Assembly (NCBI GenBank): GCA_018136815.1
Contig: CM030935.1
Coordinates: forward strand, 2,736,292-2,800,291
Length of the DNA: 64,000 nucleotides
Origin: Isochrysis galbana
Lineage: Eukaryota; Haptophyta; Isochrysidales; Isochrysidaceae
Reading direction: 5' to 3'
This document shows positions 9,180-19,498 of this stretch, in pieces (position 1 is the first letter of the stretch; each line of letters opens with the position of its first letter). The translations under genes and the position numbers were made by a program. The notes under the pieces were generated by a model that made no database searches, was not told where the DNA came from, and was given only the letters and a program-made list of their open reading frames with translations.

Positions 9180-9375
9180 ACCGGGCGCGGTGCGTGCCCG
9201 TTTACGACGATCCATCCGGATGGGGGGGGGGCGCCAGACACCAAATACACAGGGGCCACCCGGACAGTCACGCCAATCGGGCGGGTCGCGTGCCGAAATC
9301 AGGCGGCTTGCCTTCATTTGGTCTCCTTTCCCTCAGGGTTTCTTCCCCTCCCGTGGGGACTCTCACCCTACCATG
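9180..9375 (+). pseudogene. Degraded 5' part of methyltransferase retroelement
   Basis: Two blocks match the region around the gag start of the element at 53.9-59.8 kb: TTTACGACGATCCATCCGG (9199-9217, compare 59459-59477) and CACGCCAATCGGGC (9269-9282, compare 59321-59334). In the intact copy these encode IRMDRRKRAR and LPDWRD. The reading frame is broken here by a G homopolymer and indels. It is a short remnant only. Confidence 0.6.
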
Positions 9376-9493
9376 AGCCCCCCCGCGAGCACCCCGAAGG
9401 AGAGGCCAATGAGCACCACACGCGGGCCGCCTCCGCGCGCGAGGAGCAGTCGACCCTCAACTCAAGCACGTCCGACATGGGGTGCGGCACGCG

Positions 9494-9645
9494 AAGTCGC
9501 GTTCCGTCAAAAGAGGGCCAGGTGATTTTTTTGTCCTCCTTTTGGGTAGCCGCCACAACAATTCCCCAGAGTATTATTATTACAATGATGAGTACAAAGC
9601 TTATCACGACATACAAAGACGCGGCGCGTGCGCATAGCAACTCCC
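9494..9645 (+). repeat. CGCGTTCCGTC dispersed repeat, copy 3
   Basis: Starts AAGTCGCGTTCCGTCAAAAG, contains TATTATTATTACAATGATGA and ends GACGCGGCGCGTGCGCATAGC followed by a C-run. It is collinear with 4653-4795. Confidence 0.8.
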
Positions 9646-9696
9646 CCCCCCCCCCCGCCCCCGGGTAACCACCCCCAAGCTACGCAGGCTGAGTTT

Positions 9697-9906
9697 TCAT
9701 CTTCTTCTCGTCTTTTTCTCACACCCCTCCTCCTCCATCCTATTGTCGATGTCGTTCTTCTGGCAGGCGACGATGTCGCTTGGCTGATCTTGGGTGGCTA
9801 GGTCCGTGACGCGTGCGAGGACGGCCTTCTTGTTCTCCATGTAGAGTTTGCCAGCTACTTGGTGCACTTGCACCATGGGATTCGTTTCAGCGTACTCGAC
9901 CGCCAT
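9697..9906 (-). CDS. Conserved 69-aa peptide, copy 2 (unknown family)
   Basis: The minus-strand frame runs from MAVEYAETNPMVQVHQ to EEEGCEKKTRRR. Its last 55 residues repeat the peptide at 4480-4655 with mostly conservative changes. The conserved part is helical and ends in a basic tail. Immediately after the start codon, toward 9912, the sequence passes into the retroelement fragment at 10112, so the true N-terminus may have been cut off. Probably an exon carried by the CGCGTTCCGTC repeat family rather than a free-standing gene. Confidence 0.4.
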   Translation of the reverse strand: MAVEYAETNPMVQVHQVAGKLYMENKKAVLARVTDLATQDQPSDIVACQKNDIDNRMEEEGCEKKTRRR

Positions 9907-10111
9907 GATACCTCTACCTCTACCTCGCGAGGACGCTCGATTCTAGCAGGGGGGTGTCGCATCCGCGATCGACTTCCGACCTTAGGCGTCTTCGAGCCCA
10001 GTCGTTCTTGTTGCCGCGGAGTTTTACTCGTAACTTGTAGAACTCTTCACTCTTCACTCGTAACTCGCCCCTCGCTCCTTGCCGTCGCGCCCCTTTGTGG
10101 CCTGTCTCGCT

Positions 10112-11096
10112 TCCAAGCCTGTTTTGAGCAAACCCCGTTCTGAGCCATCGAGCCATCCGAGTCCGAGTCCGAGTCCGAGTTTACAATGTCACCGAGCCCT
10201 ACCACGCGGCCGACCGCAGGATTAACGGAGCTCCAGCCACCCACTGAGCCTCCGACGACCACTCCTTCCGCGGGAGTGTTCACCTTCGGTCCTCCTCGCC
10301 CCGAGTCTGAGTCATTTGGAATCTCCGGTCACGTCCAGAATTCCAACCACACCCGAGCCCCGTTTCACGAGCCACCGCGTACCGAGTCCAAACACAAGCT
10401 GACGCCGAAGCCCACCGGAAACCTCAAACACGGAGCCCCTAAGTAGAGCACGAGGGGACGAGTCGCAAGGCAAATGAAAGAGGATGATAAGGGAAGCGGG
10501 CGCGGCTGCGGAATAGACTTGCATAGTCGCACGCGCGGCGAGAAATTTAAGAAGTTTTTTTTTACGCCTCCGAGTCTACTCTCCACGACCCATTCTCTCC
10601 ATGGACCGCCCCGCCTCCGGCACGCGCGAGCTCGCCGCGTCCGACGACGCCGACGACTCTCCGGAAGCGGCGCCAACAATGGCAATCATTCGGAGTGAAC
10701 GGGGACCAGAAATGGTCCAACGTCACGCTCGAAACCGCTGACGAAATAAGAGCGCAAGCTCTAGCCGGACGAGGCGCCGACGAGGAATCCGACCTCGCCG
10801 CTGCCGTCCGAGCGCCGATCGAGTTCGTGGAAGCCAAAGGCATCCGCGCCGAAGAGCTAGCCTCATTAGTTCGAAGACCCAAGACAGAAGCCCAAGCCCG
10901 TCTCGAGAAAGACTGGGAAAAGATGTCCGACCACCCGAGGCACCCTACCGACAAGAGAGGCCTGGGTTACACTAGCCCCAAGCTATCATCCTGCCCCTCT
11001 ACTCACGAGGACGACGCCTCTAGGCCCTCTGCCACGATAGCGGCAGTCGGAGTACCCGAGGAGACGACGACCAGTAGTAACAGGAAGGAAAGGTGA
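10112..11096 (+). pseudogene. Internally deleted fragment of methyltransferase retroelement ORF2
   Basis: Two separated blocks match the minus-strand ORF at 54153-57312. Block 1 (10112-10416) covers the SESES linker, TAGLTELQPPTEP, GVFTFGPPRPESES and KHKLTPKP. Block 2 (10563-11096) covers FSPWTAPPPARASS, then NGDQKWSNVTLETADEIRAQ through HPTDKRGLGYTSPKL. The roughly 145 bp between them (10417-10562) are unrelated, and the methyltransferase domain that should lie between the blocks is missing. A frameshift splits block 2 near 10680. It cannot be a functional gene. Confidence 0.85.
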
Positions 11097-11675
11097 AAAA
11101 GACCTCGTGCTCGTGCACTACGCACTGCGACTGCGAAGAAAGAAGATAAGGCGTTCTCTTCTTTCCCCACATTGTTTCTGTTTCCCTACTTCAAGTACTA
11201 CTTCCTACTTTTCTCCTTTAAAGGTCCTTTATGCTTTCTGCGCTTTTCGCTTTTCCCCCTCTTCCTCTTCACACACACACCCTCACGGCGCCCTCACCCT
11301 CATTTCTTCGCCCCAACAGGTGCTCTGTTCTCTGTTCCCCCCCGCGCGATCCCCCCCCCCCCCCCCCCCCACACACACACCCACCACCACCACCAATACA
11401 GGGCCGGGTGTGACAGCCCCGCTGCAGGTTTTTCATATCAAAACGAAAAACAAAACCCCGACCCGGGTCTACTCATACCGATGGGGGAGGGGGGAGGGCG
11501 CGCAAGCGGCAACGGCCGTACCGAGGGGGACCCCTCCATTTGAACTGGCGCGCCAAGTGCAGAGAGCGGCGAGGGAGAGACAAGGGAAGGAGCGAGAGAG
11601 ATTTCAAAACACGCATCGTCCGACGGCAGAGAGAGAGAGAAAGCGTCGCTCGCGGGCTCGTCGGCCAACGTAGCG
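11097..11675. other. 5' flank of the ASPM-like gene
   Basis: Pyrimidine-rich sequence with a C18-C20 run and (CA)n near 11350-11385, then an AG-rich stretch with (GA)n at 11630-11640 just before the start codon. It probably holds the promoter and 5' leader of the next gene. No ORF here has recognisable homology. Confidence 0.4.
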
Positions 11676-14600
11676 ATGTACACCCTCCCACCTAGGCGCC
11701 CGCTCGCCTCACGTTGCGGCAATACGGCGGCTCCCGCTGCCAGCCACAAGTCGCAGCTGAATTCTCAGCTCAAGCCTCGCACTGCACCCGTGCCAACGCG
11801 CGGGGCTCGCTCCGAGTGGGAGGCAATCTCCAGCGTGCTCGGCTCGCACTTCTCGCCACCTGCAGCCGCAGAGACCTTCCGTGCCTACGCGGCAATGCGT
11901 AAGCTGGCCACGAGGCCTGCGATCTCGGGGTTCGTGGAGCGACTATGTGCCGCAGCCGCCGATGGCTCAATCGGGGGCGTCAGTCAAGACATTGACCTGA
12001 AGCGCGACGTTGGGATCCGAGACCAGCTGTGCACCCTGCTGGCAGCATACGAGCCGGCCTGGCTGCAGCCGGCTCTCGCCGTGATCCTGCGACGCCCCCC
12101 CGATCAGTCGCTGCAAGCGCTTCTCGTGGAACTCAATGGCTTCGATAACGGCCCATGCTGGCGCGGTACAGTAAGGCCTGATGAGGTGCATCACGACAAC
12201 ACTCTGACTCATCCCATTCCACTCATGCACATCTCGCTAGCTGACAAACGTCGGGCATGGTTGTGCCGGACACTATCGCTGATCGTCCTGCTCGATGCAG
12301 CCGCGCGCCTATCCCTCCTCGCAGCGCCGCTCCCGCTGTGCATGGATTCAGCACACCGTTCAACCTGCGACATTCTAAGGAGTTTTGCCACAACCTTCAT
12401 GGGCAAGTATGGCGATCTACCCTCCTCCTTGCGCAAGCTGGGAGCATCCTTGGATTACGCACAACCGCGCACGCTGACATTACCGCCAGGCCCGCCATTT
12501 GACCACGGCACGCTCGAGTCGGCAGGGCTTGCGGCAGACGTGGCGATGCTCCTGAGATGTGTGCTGCTCGTCGCACCAGAAATCGCCATTGCGACTGCCG
12601 AACGCATCCGATGGCCGGCACGCTCGCAACGCCACGCTGAAGCCAATGCGCAGGATGCACTTACTGCCCTGCTTGGCGCTGGCGCTGGACCGACTTGTGC
12701 ACTGATCGAGGCGTCGTCTTTCGCCAAAGGCGACGAATCTGCTCGGCTCGCAGCTCTGTGGTCGGCCGAGATGCTGCTCATCTCACGTCATGCGCCTGAA
12801 GCCGATGTGCGAGCTGAGTGCGTTCGACTATGTGGAAGGAGCAAGTTGCCAGGTTCGGTGGGTGGGATGCTCAGTGTAAACGATCTCATTGAGACTGCCG
12901 GTTCCGATGGCGCGCTGCTCCTGTGGATTCGCTCGGCAGCAGCTCGAGGAGGTTTGCCCATGGAACTTGCAGCCGCCATCTCTTGGGCCGATCTCTGCTC
13001 GATGCAAGCATCATCCAGTGTTACACTTCAAGCAACACAATCAGGAGTGTGCTCCGACCCTCCATCGTTCACACTTGGGATGAATGCGATCCGTGCCGTG
13101 TGCGCCGCCTACGTCACCATTGATGGCTCTCACCCAGGCATCACCGACGGCACCAAGCCATTCTTCCTTTCTCCAGTTGTGGACCTCGGGCCATTGTTGG
13201 AGCAACTGCCACGACATGCAGCAGTTGCTTGTGCCGCACATCTCTTTGGCGTCCTTGCCCCTTCAGCCCGATTCTGGCGCGCAGCAACCTCATTGCAACG
13301 ACAGGCGCTCCGCCGTCGCCATCACCGCCTCCGCCGTCGGCGCTTCTCTGCTGCCGTGCGCATCCAGCATGGCATGCGCACGTTTCACGAAAAGAGGACA
13401 GAGCTCATGCGGCGCAGTGCCGCAGATCGCATTCATAGCGCTCTCCAAGGAAGACAGCAGCGAGGTTACCTCGCAGCGGCGCGTGGTGCGAGCGTCACAA
13501 TTCAATCAATGTGGAGAGGAGTGGAGGCTCGAGTTCGGCTGAATGTGATGCACGCTGCTGCTACATATTTGCAAGCTGCCGCACGGCGGCAGGCCGCAAA
13601 ACGTCGAGAGGACCAGGCTGTAACAGCATCAATCTGCATTCAGGCTGGAGCGCGACGCCGAAGCACGTATATGCTCCTCGCACACTGGGGCTCAGCCGCC
13701 TCTAGGCTCCAATGCGCGGCTCGCCGCCGCGCCGCGAGCAAATTGGTCCGGCGTCAAAGGGCCGCTCGCTTCTTGCAGGCGATACAGCGCGGTCGACTAG
13801 CAATGAAGCAGTTTGACTGCGCGAGGCGAGCTGCCGCGAGGTTGCAGGGCGCGGCAAGAGGTCTTGTTATACGGCGCTTGTTCCAGCGCAACATCAGCCT
13901 CATTTGGCGCATACAAGCAATCACACGCTCAATGGCCCCACGTGCATATCGGCGGTTAGCTTGCCACTCTTCGCTCCTCCTACAGTCAGCGCTGCGGGGT
14001 GCAATCGCCCGTCGATCCCTCGCGCTTGCACAGGACGCGGTTGTCCGTCTGCAGAGTGCTGCGCGAGGCCTCCGTGCGCGTGCACTCCTGCGTTTCGCCA
14101 TCTTCAATGCCACTACGCTCCAGGCCGCCGTGAGAGGTCAGCGTGATCGCAAGTCGGCTGCTAGGCGTCTGCACGCGATATGCGCCGTGCAGGCCGGGGC
14201 GCGTCGTCAAGCCGCCGCCATCCTATTGATGCGGCACTTTGCCGCCAGACATGTGCAGTCGTGTGTGCGCGCAATGATCCAGCGCTACCACTTCGTCCAG
14301 GCTGTTGGAGCCGTTCTGCAACTTCAAGTGCACGCCCGCTCGGCAGCTGCAAAGCGACGCCTTGCCGCCTCCATCGCAGCCGCAACCGATGTGCAGGCAG
14401 CAGCTCGTGCTGCCGCAGCTCGACACCTACTGCGCTCGGCAAGAGCGGCAGTGCGATTGATGCAGACATCTACTCGCGGCATGCTTGTGCGCCGATTCAT
14501 TCAGCATCGGCACCTTACGTCGGTGCGATTGCAGTGTATCGTCCGTCGCTTCCACGCTATGCGCAACTTCCAAAGGGCCAAGCACGCTGCTGTGCGTCTC

Positions 14601-17246
14601 CAAGCTTCAGCCCGAGGGTTGATTGCCGGCGGCACTTTGATGGCTGCGCGCGAAGCCGCCGTGACGATTCAATCGGACGTGAGACGGCGGATTGCAAGAA
14701 GAGTGGCACGGCGGCTTGTCGCCGCACGTACTTTGCAAAAGCATGCTCGAGGTGTTGCCGCTCGTGGGTACCTGCGGACGCTAAATCGGGCCGCCACAGC
14801 CATTCAAGCTGCGTATCGTCGACATGTGTGCCTCCGTTCCTTCGCTGCTGAAGTGCGCGAAATCAGCCTCGTCCAGTCTTCAGTACGACGCAAGCTGGCT
14901 CGCAATATGCTGGCGGGTGCCCGCAACGCGGCAGCATTGATTCAATCGACCTGGCGTGGTGCAGCGGCGCGCTCCTTCCTCTCTAGTATGCATGCCACGG
15001 CCACAATCCTGCAGACAGGCGCCAGGTACGCGGCAGCCAGACGGTTCTACCACGCATCGAAGATGGCAGCCGTGCGCATCGAATCAACAGCGCGTGGATT
15101 TGTGCTCCGTACTTGGTATGTGCGCTGCAAAGTCTCCGCGGTCGTCCTTCAGTCCTGGGCACGGCGTCTCGCCGCCGCGAAGCTTGCGCGGATGCACCTT
15201 GCCGCTCGGACATTGCAGGCGGAGGCGCGCATGCTACCTGCCCGACGTCGGTTGCGACGAGCCATCATGTCCGCCGCGATCATTCAGGCAGTCTCCCGAA
15301 GGCGTGAGTGCTGCCGTCGGTTTTCCACTTGTGTACGAGAAGCAACGAGGCTGCAAGTGGTAGCGAGGCGTTGCAAAGCGATGCGGCATCTTCGCGAAGC
15401 ACGTGCTGCGTCGGTAGCACTGCAGTCAGTATGGCGTGGTGCGGCCGATCGCGCAAAAGTTGCACGCTTGCATTCTGGGGCGACGGTCATACAATCCTCC
15501 GTTCTCCGCTTCACATGTCGCCGCGGGTTCATCACTACGCTCAGGAGGGTTGTGACAATGCAGTCCCTCGCACGCGGCCTCCACACTCGACGCCAGCTGG
15601 CGGGTGCTGTTGCTGCCGCCGGCTTTGTCCAACGAGTGTGGCGAGGTACTGCAGCCCGTGCCTGGCTGAATGTGATGCACTCCGCCGCCACAAGAATCCA
15701 GTCATCTGTGCGATGTGCTTTGGCTTTGTGTGAATGGCATCAGGCATTGCTTGCAGCGGTACATATCCAGAGTGCCGCCCGCCGGCAGCTCGTTTGGAAG
15801 CGCATCCAGCATTGTGTTGCGGCCGCTGTTGTGATTCAGTCCGTAATACGGCAGCTCGCCGCTGTGAAGCTGGCTGGAATGAATCGAGCCGCTCGGACGA
15901 TTCAGGCACTTCAACGTCGCCACCGGCAACAATCAAAGTTTTGCTCGGCGCGAGCAGCGGCCAACCGAATCCAAGCTGTTGCACGGCGTAGAGGTTGCGA
16001 GCGCCAATATGGCAAGGCAGTCCAAGCGGTCGTGCGTATCCAGTCGGCAAGTCGTTGCGCCGCCTCTCGCCGTCTTCTCAACACCGTGCTCAGGGCAGCT
16101 GTATCCGCACAGGGCGCATGGCGTGGGTGGGTGGTCCGGCGATCCATTGGTCGCATGCACATCGCCGTCCAGGTGATCCAAGCCTCAAGGCGAATGCAAG
16201 GTTGCCGACGAGCATGGCTGGTGAAGCGTGCCGCTGCCACAAGGATAGGGGCAATAATCCGAGGCGCTCTGGCGCGAGGTCATCTCGAGCGCCAGTCCTT
16301 CAGCGCTACGATCATTCAAGCACGGGTGCGAGCTGTTGCCATGTCAGCGGCTTTCGCACGCTGCCGGCACAGTGCCGTGTGTGTGCAAGCATCACAGCGC
16401 CGGCGGGTAGCACAGCTACGCCGTCACGAATGTCTCAGGGCCTCTAATTACATCCAGGCTATGGTGCGAGGCCTACAGGCTCGTCTCCAACTTCACGATT
16501 CACTGATGGCAGCCGTGTGCCTTCAAGCCAACGTACGCGCGCGCTTGGGTCGGCGTACTCACTTTGCTCTCCGATGCGCCACAGTCCTCGTCCAAGCCGC
16601 GGCCCGTCGCCGCTTGGCGCGCCGCGCCGCGATTGCGCTCCGGGTCGCCGCTATACGCCGGAATCCTCGCCGATGCGCGATCATACTGCAACGCTTCCAG
16701 CGTGCCAAGGTGCTCAGGCGACTTTGGGCACGCCGTGCCGCCATGGAGCGAGCGTGCTCAGATCTCTCGCTCCACCACGGCTCCATCCCTCGCGCGCATG
16801 CAGCGACGAAGCTGCTGTCTGAGCTTTGCACATCACCGGCTCTCCGACCGCTTGCCATAGAGCTGGGTGCACTAGGCTCTTTGCTGCAAGCGATGGGCTC
16901 ATGCAATCGCTCGCCACACTCGCTCGAGCTCTTGCGCGCCATGCTGGGTACCTTGAGGTTGCTACTCGGCGATGCGGAATGCCGCCGTCGCATCCGCTCG
17001 TATGCACAGGTGGCCTACGGGCTGATCCGTCTGCTCATCAACCACTGGGGATCAGAAGGGCTCTACGAGCAACTTGCTGCCTGTCTACTTGAGGCCGCCC
17101 GGGACCAACGGTGTGGAATCGACGTGTGCCACCTCTCTGGGGAAGCTGCTTTCGCGCGGCGAAGCCTTGCGAACCGGCTGGTCAAGGGCGGAGGTAGCGT
17201 GCGGCGCCGTGCCCTGGATCAGAAGCTTGCCGCACTTGTCGCATGA
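11676..17246 (+). CDS. ASPM-like calmodulin-binding IQ-repeat protein, 1,856 aa
   Basis: ASPM/Asp proteins bind calmodulin through IQ motifs and organise microtubule minus ends at spindle poles. Residues about 50-290 resemble the region around the ASPM calponin-homology segment: DLKRDVGIRDQLCTLLAAYEP is close to the 'DVGL...LL.SY...WL' stretch, and SLIVLLDAAARLSLL, PLCMDS and LRKLGASLDYAQ follow in the ASPM order. Classical actin-binding CH motifs are weak. From about residue 545 to 1690 there are some 45-50 back-to-back IQ motifs with a period near 23 residues, of the form AAxxIQxxxRxxxxR. The C-terminus (about 1700-1850) is helical and ARM-like. The whole 5.57 kb frame is a single exon with no stops, while other host genes here have introns. 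No signal peptide or membrane segment is seen. Confidence 0.85.
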   Translation: MYTLPPRRPLASRCGNTAAPAASHKSQLNSQLKPRTAPVPTRGARSEWEAISSVLGSHFSPPAAAETFRAYAAMRKLATRPAISGFVERLCAAAADGSIGGVSQDIDLKRDVGIRDQLCTLLAAYEPAWLQPALAVILRRPPDQSLQALLVELNGFDNGPCWRGTVRPDEVHHDNTLTHPIPLMHISLADKRRAWLCRTLSLIVLLDAAARLSLLAAPLPLCMDSAHRSTCDILRSFATTFMGKYGDLPSSLRKLGASLDYAQPRTLTLPPGPPFDHGTLESAGLAADVAMLLRCVLLVAPEIAIATAERIRWPARSQRHAEANAQDALTALLGAGAGPTCALIEASSFAKGDESARLAALWSAEMLLISRHAPEADVRAECVRLCGRSKLPGSVGGMLSVNDLIETAGSDGALLLWIRSAAARGGLPMELAAAISWADLCSMQASSSVTLQATQSGVCSDPPSFTLGMNAIRAVCAAYVTIDGSHPGITDGTKPFFLSPVVDLGPLLEQLPRHAAVACAAHLFGVLAPSARFWRAATSLQRQALRRRHHRLRRRRFSAAVRIQHGMRTFHEKRTELMRRSAADRIHSALQGRQQRGYLAAARGASVTIQSMWRGVEARVRLNVMHAAATYLQAAARRQAAKRREDQAVTASICIQAGARRRSTYMLLAHWGSAASRLQCAARRRAASKLVRRQRAARFLQAIQRGRLAMKQFDCARRAAARLQGAARGLVIRRLFQRNISLIWRIQAITRSMAPRAYRRLACHSSLLLQSALRGAIARRSLALAQDAVVRLQSAARGLRARALLRFAIFNATTLQAAVRGQRDRKSAARRLHAICAVQAGARRQAAAILLMRHFAARHVQSCVRAMIQRYHFVQAVGAVLQLQVHARSAAAKRRLAASIAAATDVQAAARAAAARHLLRSARAAVRLMQTSTRGMLVRRFIQHRHLTSVRLQCIVRRFHAMRNFQRAKHAAVRLQASARGLIAGGTLMAAREAAVTIQSDVRRRIARRVARRLVAARTLQKHARGVAARGYLRTLNRAATAIQAAYRRHVCLRSFAAEVREISLVQSSVRRKLARNMLAGARNAAALIQSTWRGAAARSFLSSMHATATILQTGARYAAARRFYHASKMAAVRIESTARGFVLRTWYVRCKVSAVVLQSWARRLAAAKLARMHLAARTLQAEARMLPARRRLRRAIMSAAIIQAVSRRRECCRRFSTCVREATRLQVVARRCKAMRHLREARAASVALQSVWRGAADRAKVARLHSGATVIQSSVLRFTCRRGFITTLRRVVTMQSLARGLHTRRQLAGAVAAAGFVQRVWRGTAARAWLNVMHSAATRIQSSVRCALALCEWHQALLAAVHIQSAARRQLVWKRIQHCVAAAVVIQSVIRQLAAVKLAGMNRAARTIQALQRRHRQQSKFCSARAAANRIQAVARRRGCERQYGKAVQAVVRIQSASRCAASRRLLNTVLRAAVSAQGAWRGWVVRRSIGRMHIAVQVIQASRRMQGCRRAWLVKRAAATRIGAIIRGALARGHLERQSFSATIIQARVRAVAMSAAFARCRHSAVCVQASQRRRVAQLRRHECLRASNYIQAMVRGLQARLQLHDSLMAAVCLQANVRARLGRRTHFALRCATVLVQAAARRRLARRAAIALRVAAIRRNPRRCAIILQRFQRAKVLRRLWARRAAMERACSDLSLHHGSIPRAHAATKLLSELCTSPALRPLAIELGALGSLLQAMGSCNRSPHSLELLRAMLGTLRLLLGDAECRRRIRSYAQVAYGLIRLLINHWGSEGLYEQLAACLLEAARDQRCGIDVCHLSGEAAFARRSLANRLVKGGGSVRRRALDQKLAALVA

Positions 17247-17581
17247 GCACGTTCATGCGCAGTCATGGTGAGCCGATGGATCGCCCCGAGTCCCCCGCCG
17301 CCTTCCATCGCGGAGTCCTCCCCCTCGCGGGCCCGTACCCCTTTTCTTCCTCTCCCCATGCTATTGGTTTTATGTTTGTTGCACAGTGTGAAGACACGCC
17401 ATGGGCTGCGGGGGCGCCCCTCGTGATTTTTCCTCTATTTGTTGTTTTCGTTTTTGTTAGAGCTTAGAGACTTGTAAAAAAAGTCTGAAGATTCTGGCTA
17501 CTACCGCTAGCTACGGGGGACTCATCGCACTCACGGTTCTCACTCCCTTTGCACACTCACACTCCCTTTGAACTAAGTTTA
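17247..17581. other. 3' flank of the ASPM-like gene
   Basis: No gene. The segment GTCTGAAGATTCTGGCTACTACCGCTAGC (17483-17511) resembles 51088-51121, another small dispersed repeat. It ends at AACTAAGTTTATA, where the mariner begins. Confidence 0.5.
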
Positions 17582-17583
17582 TA

Positions 17584-19178
17584 CTACCTCCGTTCCAAAA
17601 CTCAAGATCTTTTTAGTTTTACATTCATAGCTCCCCCAGACTTCGAATAAATAATAAATAAAACGCACTTTTAACAGGGGAGTTGCGGGTACATGCTGGC
17701 TTAATGGGGTAAGGGATAGGGGGCGCTCCGAACTCGAAAAACTATTGAAACTGGCCATTTTCAAATGTGGGTGAGTGTGCAATTGGGCTTGCGGGAGCGA
17801 TTGGCGCGAAAGCTCGTGCCTCGTGCCTCGCGACCCATGGCGCGGCTGAAGGTGGCGGAGCCGCCGCAGCACGGCGCTCGCACTGGCGGCGAGTACGAGT
17901 GGCAAGGCAGGGGGCGCAAGAAGAGGAGCTCACCCACCGACGACCCTTCCCCTCCCAGCACGCCTGAAGCGGCTGGGAGCGACGATGAGCACCGTCGCCC
18001 AACCAAGCGCCGATGCAGCTTGACGCCAAACCGCCAGGCGGCCATTGCGGTGGCGTACGAGCGGCTGCCTGGGCGGAAGAATAGCGCAGAATGGCGTGGA
18101 GCCCTCTCTGAGCTTTGCTCAAAGTATGATGTGGGCGCCCGATACCCCGCGAAGGTTGCGGCGCGTCTCGCGGAGGAGGGCAAGCTGCCCAGCTCGCGCA
18201 AGGGCACAGGCGGCAGGCCCATGCGCATTGGCGAAGAGGAGGCAGAGGAGCTAGAGAACACCCTTTGCGAGAACGCCTACGACATGACATTCGCCGAGAT
18301 TGAGGAGGCTCTGGGGCTGCCTCGAGCCACAGTGTGTCGACACATGAAGAGGAACAAGTGGTGCATCGTGGGTAAGTCGACACGACCTGCTTTGAGCGAC
18401 GCGATGCGAGAGGCTCGGTATGAGTGGGCTCAAAACAACGTAGGGAACCCTTGGGTGGAGCACGTAGACTTGGACGAGAAGTGGTTTTATGTCTATCTAT
18501 ACGCACACAGGCAAGCTGAAGTTGCCCCCCGGCGCCGAGAAGCCCAAGCAACGGTTGTGCTCGAAACGCTTCATCGGTAAGGTGATGCTGTTGTGCGCCA
18601 TTGCCCGGCCTGACGCCCGCCACAACTTTGACGGCCTTGTCGGTGCCTGGAGAGTTTGCGAGCAAGTACCCGCGAGCCGCGAGGCGTGGTGACAGGCGCA
18701 CAGGTTTGAAGAAGGGCGAGATGCGCACGATCGACGTGGCCATGGACGCCAATAAGTTCGAGTCCATGATGCGCAACCTAGTGATCCCCGCCATACGGGA
18801 CAAGCTAAAGAACGCCAAGGCCATCACCGTCCAAATGGATAACGCCACACCCCACAAGAGCAAGAGCAAGGACAAGAATGACACCATGGAGAAGCGGCTC
18901 CAAGATGTGCTCAAGGCTCCGCGGCTCCGCGGCAAGCAACACGGTCCCGACATTGTTTTCCTTCGGCAAGTGCCCAACTCCCCGGACACCAACGCTTGCG
19001 ACCTGGGATTCTTCAAGTCGATCGACTCGCGTCTCCCGAAGCGTCGCGACTTCAATTTGGACCGCTTTACTCAACAGTGCCTCGAATCTTTTCGTGCTTA
19101 CCCTCCAGAGAAGTTGAATGCTTTGTTTGATACCAAGTCTTGTGTGTTGTTGTCCATTGTGGAGGCAGAGGGTGGAGC
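17584..19178 (+). mobile_element. Plant-type mariner element, 3' end lost
   Basis: The left end CTACCTCCGTTCCAAAA follows a TA dinucleotide (17582-17583) and matches the well-known CTCCCTCCGTTCC ends of plant mariner/Stowaway elements. It sits inside AACTAAGTTTATA|CTTAGTT; the uninterrupted version of this target is at 41668-41688. No matching right inverted repeat is found: the transposase frame runs directly into the 320-bp repeat at 19181, so the 3' end has been deleted or replaced. Confidence 0.8.
17839..19178 (+). pseudogene. Mariner-family DDD transposase, two frameshifts
   Basis: Cut-and-paste transposase of the Tc1/mariner superfamily. Part 1 (17839 to about 18500) has helix-turn-helix-like segments (TFAEIEEALGLPRATVCRHM) and the first catalytic Asp in VDLDEKWFYV. 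A shift near 18500 moves to the frame GKLKLPPGAEKPKQR ... GKVMLLCAIARPDARHNFDG. A second shift near 18680 leads to MRTIDVAMDANKFESMM, the second Asp in TVQMDNATPHKS and the third Asp in NSPDTNACDLGFFKSI. The NSPDxNxxDLGFF form, with Asp instead of Glu, is that of plant mariner-like elements. The C-terminus is cut at the repeat junction. With two frameshifts it is inactive unless these are sequencing errors. The start codon is a guess. Confidence 0.85.
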
Positions 19179-19180
19179 TG

Positions 19181-19498
19181 AGCTCCCCCCTCCCCTCGCT
19201 CTTCCCTCTTCCTCCTCTCTTCCCTGCGGCGGGGGCCCATGGCGCGCGCCTGCGGCCCCGCTTCAGCTCCCCAGATGGCCGATGCAGGGGCCTGGGAGCA
19301 CAGCTCAGTCAGGGGGCAGGTGAGGCTGGGGCATGGCCCTGGCCCCTTCTGCCTCTCCCTCGCTGGCGCTCCGCGCCCCTACAGGTCGACAGGAGCTGGC
19401 TGGGGGGTCCTGATCAGGGGGGCCCAGGGGGAGGAGGGGCTTGTCAGAGAGATGGGCAGGCCACGACGGGCCAGGGCGGGCGAGTCAGGCGGGCCTGT
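19181..19498 (+). repeat. Dispersed 310-320 bp repeat, copy 2
   Basis: Copy of 3669-3979. Its left edge abuts the broken mariner and its right edge abuts a methyltransferase retroelement fragment, so it lies at a junction of three element types. Confidence 0.85.

Noticed and set aside
17742-19055. 437-aa minus-strand frame opposite the mariner transposase
   Set aside because: It is antisense to a transposase with three catalytic Asp motifs; no homology of its own.
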